Below the pieces are notes generated by a model. It was not told where the DNA came from and made no database searches. It saw nothing but the letters and a program-made list of their open reading frames with translations. The position numbers were made by a program, and so were the translations under genes. From NCBI GenBank assembly GCA_016712405.1, contig JADJRD010000002.1:124001-188000 (forward strand): a DNA stretch of 64,000 nucleotides, given 5' to 3'. The stretch's first letter is position 1. Each line of letters begins with the position of its first letter. Below are positions 63,544-64,000 of the stretch, piece by piece. Source of the stretch: Cellvibrio sp. (GTDB taxonomy: Bacteria; Pseudomonadota; Gammaproteobacteria; Pseudomonadales; Cellvibrionaceae).

Positions 63544-64000
63544 TTATTTTGGCGCAGCTTCTGGCGCTTTCACTTCCAATAATTCAATTTCAAAAATCAA
63601 TGTAGAAGAAGCGGGGATTGGCCCTTGACCACCTTCACCATAGGCTAAGTCAGCAGGAATAACGACTTCCCACTTGGAGCCTTGAGGCATTAATTGCAAC
63701 ACTTCAGTCCAACCAGGAATTACGCCATCCAATGGGAAAGTGGCTGGTTGACCGTGTTTAGCTGAACTATCGAACTCAGTGCCATCGATTAATTTACCTG
63801 AGTAATGAACAGTGACTGTATCTGTCACTTTAGGGCTTACACCTTTGCCTTCGGTGATGATTTTGTATTGCAAGCCACTGGCGGTTGTTTTTACGCCTTC
63901 TTTAGCTTTATTTTCTTCCAGGAATTTTGCGCCTTTCACTTTGTTTTCTTCACTGATTTTCTTGCGATCTTCTTCTTGTTTTTTCATGACTTTTTCTTGC
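63544..64000 (-). CDS. FKBP-type peptidyl-prolyl cis-trans isomerase (partial, runs off right edge)
   Basis: At least 152 residues of an FkpA/Mip-like isomerase; the frame stays open to the window edge (QEKVMKKQEEDRKK), so the N-terminus and signal peptide are missing. The lead is a charged helical dimerisation domain (AKFLEENKAKEGVKTTASGL) and the C-terminal FKBP domain has VTVHYSGKLIDGTEFDSS, PGWTEVLQLMPQGSKWEV and AYGEGGQGPIPASSTLIFEI with the aromatic pocket. It folds periplasmic or outer-membrane proteins by proline isomerisation. Convergent with the OprF-like gene. Confidence 0.92.
   Translation of the reverse strand, partial: QEKVMKKQEEDRKKISEENKVKGAKFLEENKAKEGVKTTASGLQYKIITEGKGVSPKVTDTVTVHYSGKLIDGTEFDSSAKHGQPATFPLDGVIPGWTEVLQLMPQGSKWEVVIPADLAYGEGGQGPIPASSTLIFEIELLEVKAPEAAPK

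Noticed and set aside
1..64000. tRNA, rRNA and CRISPR loci
   Set aside because: None seen; repeated elements here are palindromes without regular spacers.

Overview
The window looks like chromosomal DNA of a Cellvibrio-like gammaproteobacterium (Cellvibrionaceae; inference). The grounds are a family 9 cellulase, a Pseudomonas-like CbrX-CbrA-CbrB / pcnB-folK-panB neighbourhood, the rsmD | ftsY-ftsE-ftsX-rpoH block, cytochrome c4-dsbA next to engB, and moderate GC. No tRNA, rRNA or CRISPR array was seen.

Layout. 1-6.1 kb: a CPA2 antiporter (cut by the left edge), then the nitrogen module glnA, a DUF4124 protein and ntrB-ntrC. Both glnA and ntrB are preceded by NtrC-type dyads and sigma-54-type promoters. 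6.2-17.8 kb: an MCP, fadE, two tandem GGDEF paralogues, a TRAP solute receptor, uvrD and a c-haem sensor-like protein. 18-31 kb: vapBC, a YoaE-type TerC/CBS protein, a small outer-membrane barrel, mtgA, recG, cysE, srkA, a TPR lipoprotein, a LysE exporter, panB, a deoxynucleoside kinase and folK. 31-43 kb: pcnB, a CrcZ-like regulatory RNA with its own CbrB/sigma-54 promoter, a toxin-immunity island on the opposite strand, then cbrB, cbrA and cbrX. 43-52 kb: accessory genes (serine hydrolase, CPBP protease, small reverse-strand genes, higBA-type toxin-antitoxin, GH9 cellulase). 52-64 kb: a diguanylate cyclase, dsbA, cytochrome c4, engB, coaD, rsmD, ftsYEX, rpoH, trmB, an OprF-like porin and an FKBP isomerase (cut by the right edge).

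Most notable. (1) The T-rich gap upstream of pcnB reads on the reverse strand as a CrcZ homologue. It has a TGTTAC-N13-GTAACA upstream site, a GG-N10-GC sigma-54 promoter, seven AAYAAYAA-type Hfq/Crc motifs, and a GC-rich hairpin terminator about 430 nt from the predicted start. In Pseudomonas crcZ sits in exactly this place between cbrB and pcnB. (2) A polymorphic-toxin-like island of about 5 kb is wedged between cbrB and crcZ. It holds a toxin with a PD-(D/E)XK-like core, its immunity gene, a second 'headless' toxin cassette with no start codon, a second immunity gene and an unknown small gene. I do not recognise these families. (3) Seven otherwise well-conserved genes are interrupted: ntrC, fadE, the haem sensor gene, mtgA and cbrA by small indels at short repeats, and one GGDEF gene and the GH9 cellulase by single in-frame stops. 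The indel pattern suggests sequencing error at least in part. If real, it would disable both sigma-54 systems (NtrBC and CbrAB) in this stretch. (4) Families of palindromic intergenic repeats sit between genes, one inside the ftsY-ftsE gap, and the higBA module is flanked by a duplicated 3' end of the cellulase gene.
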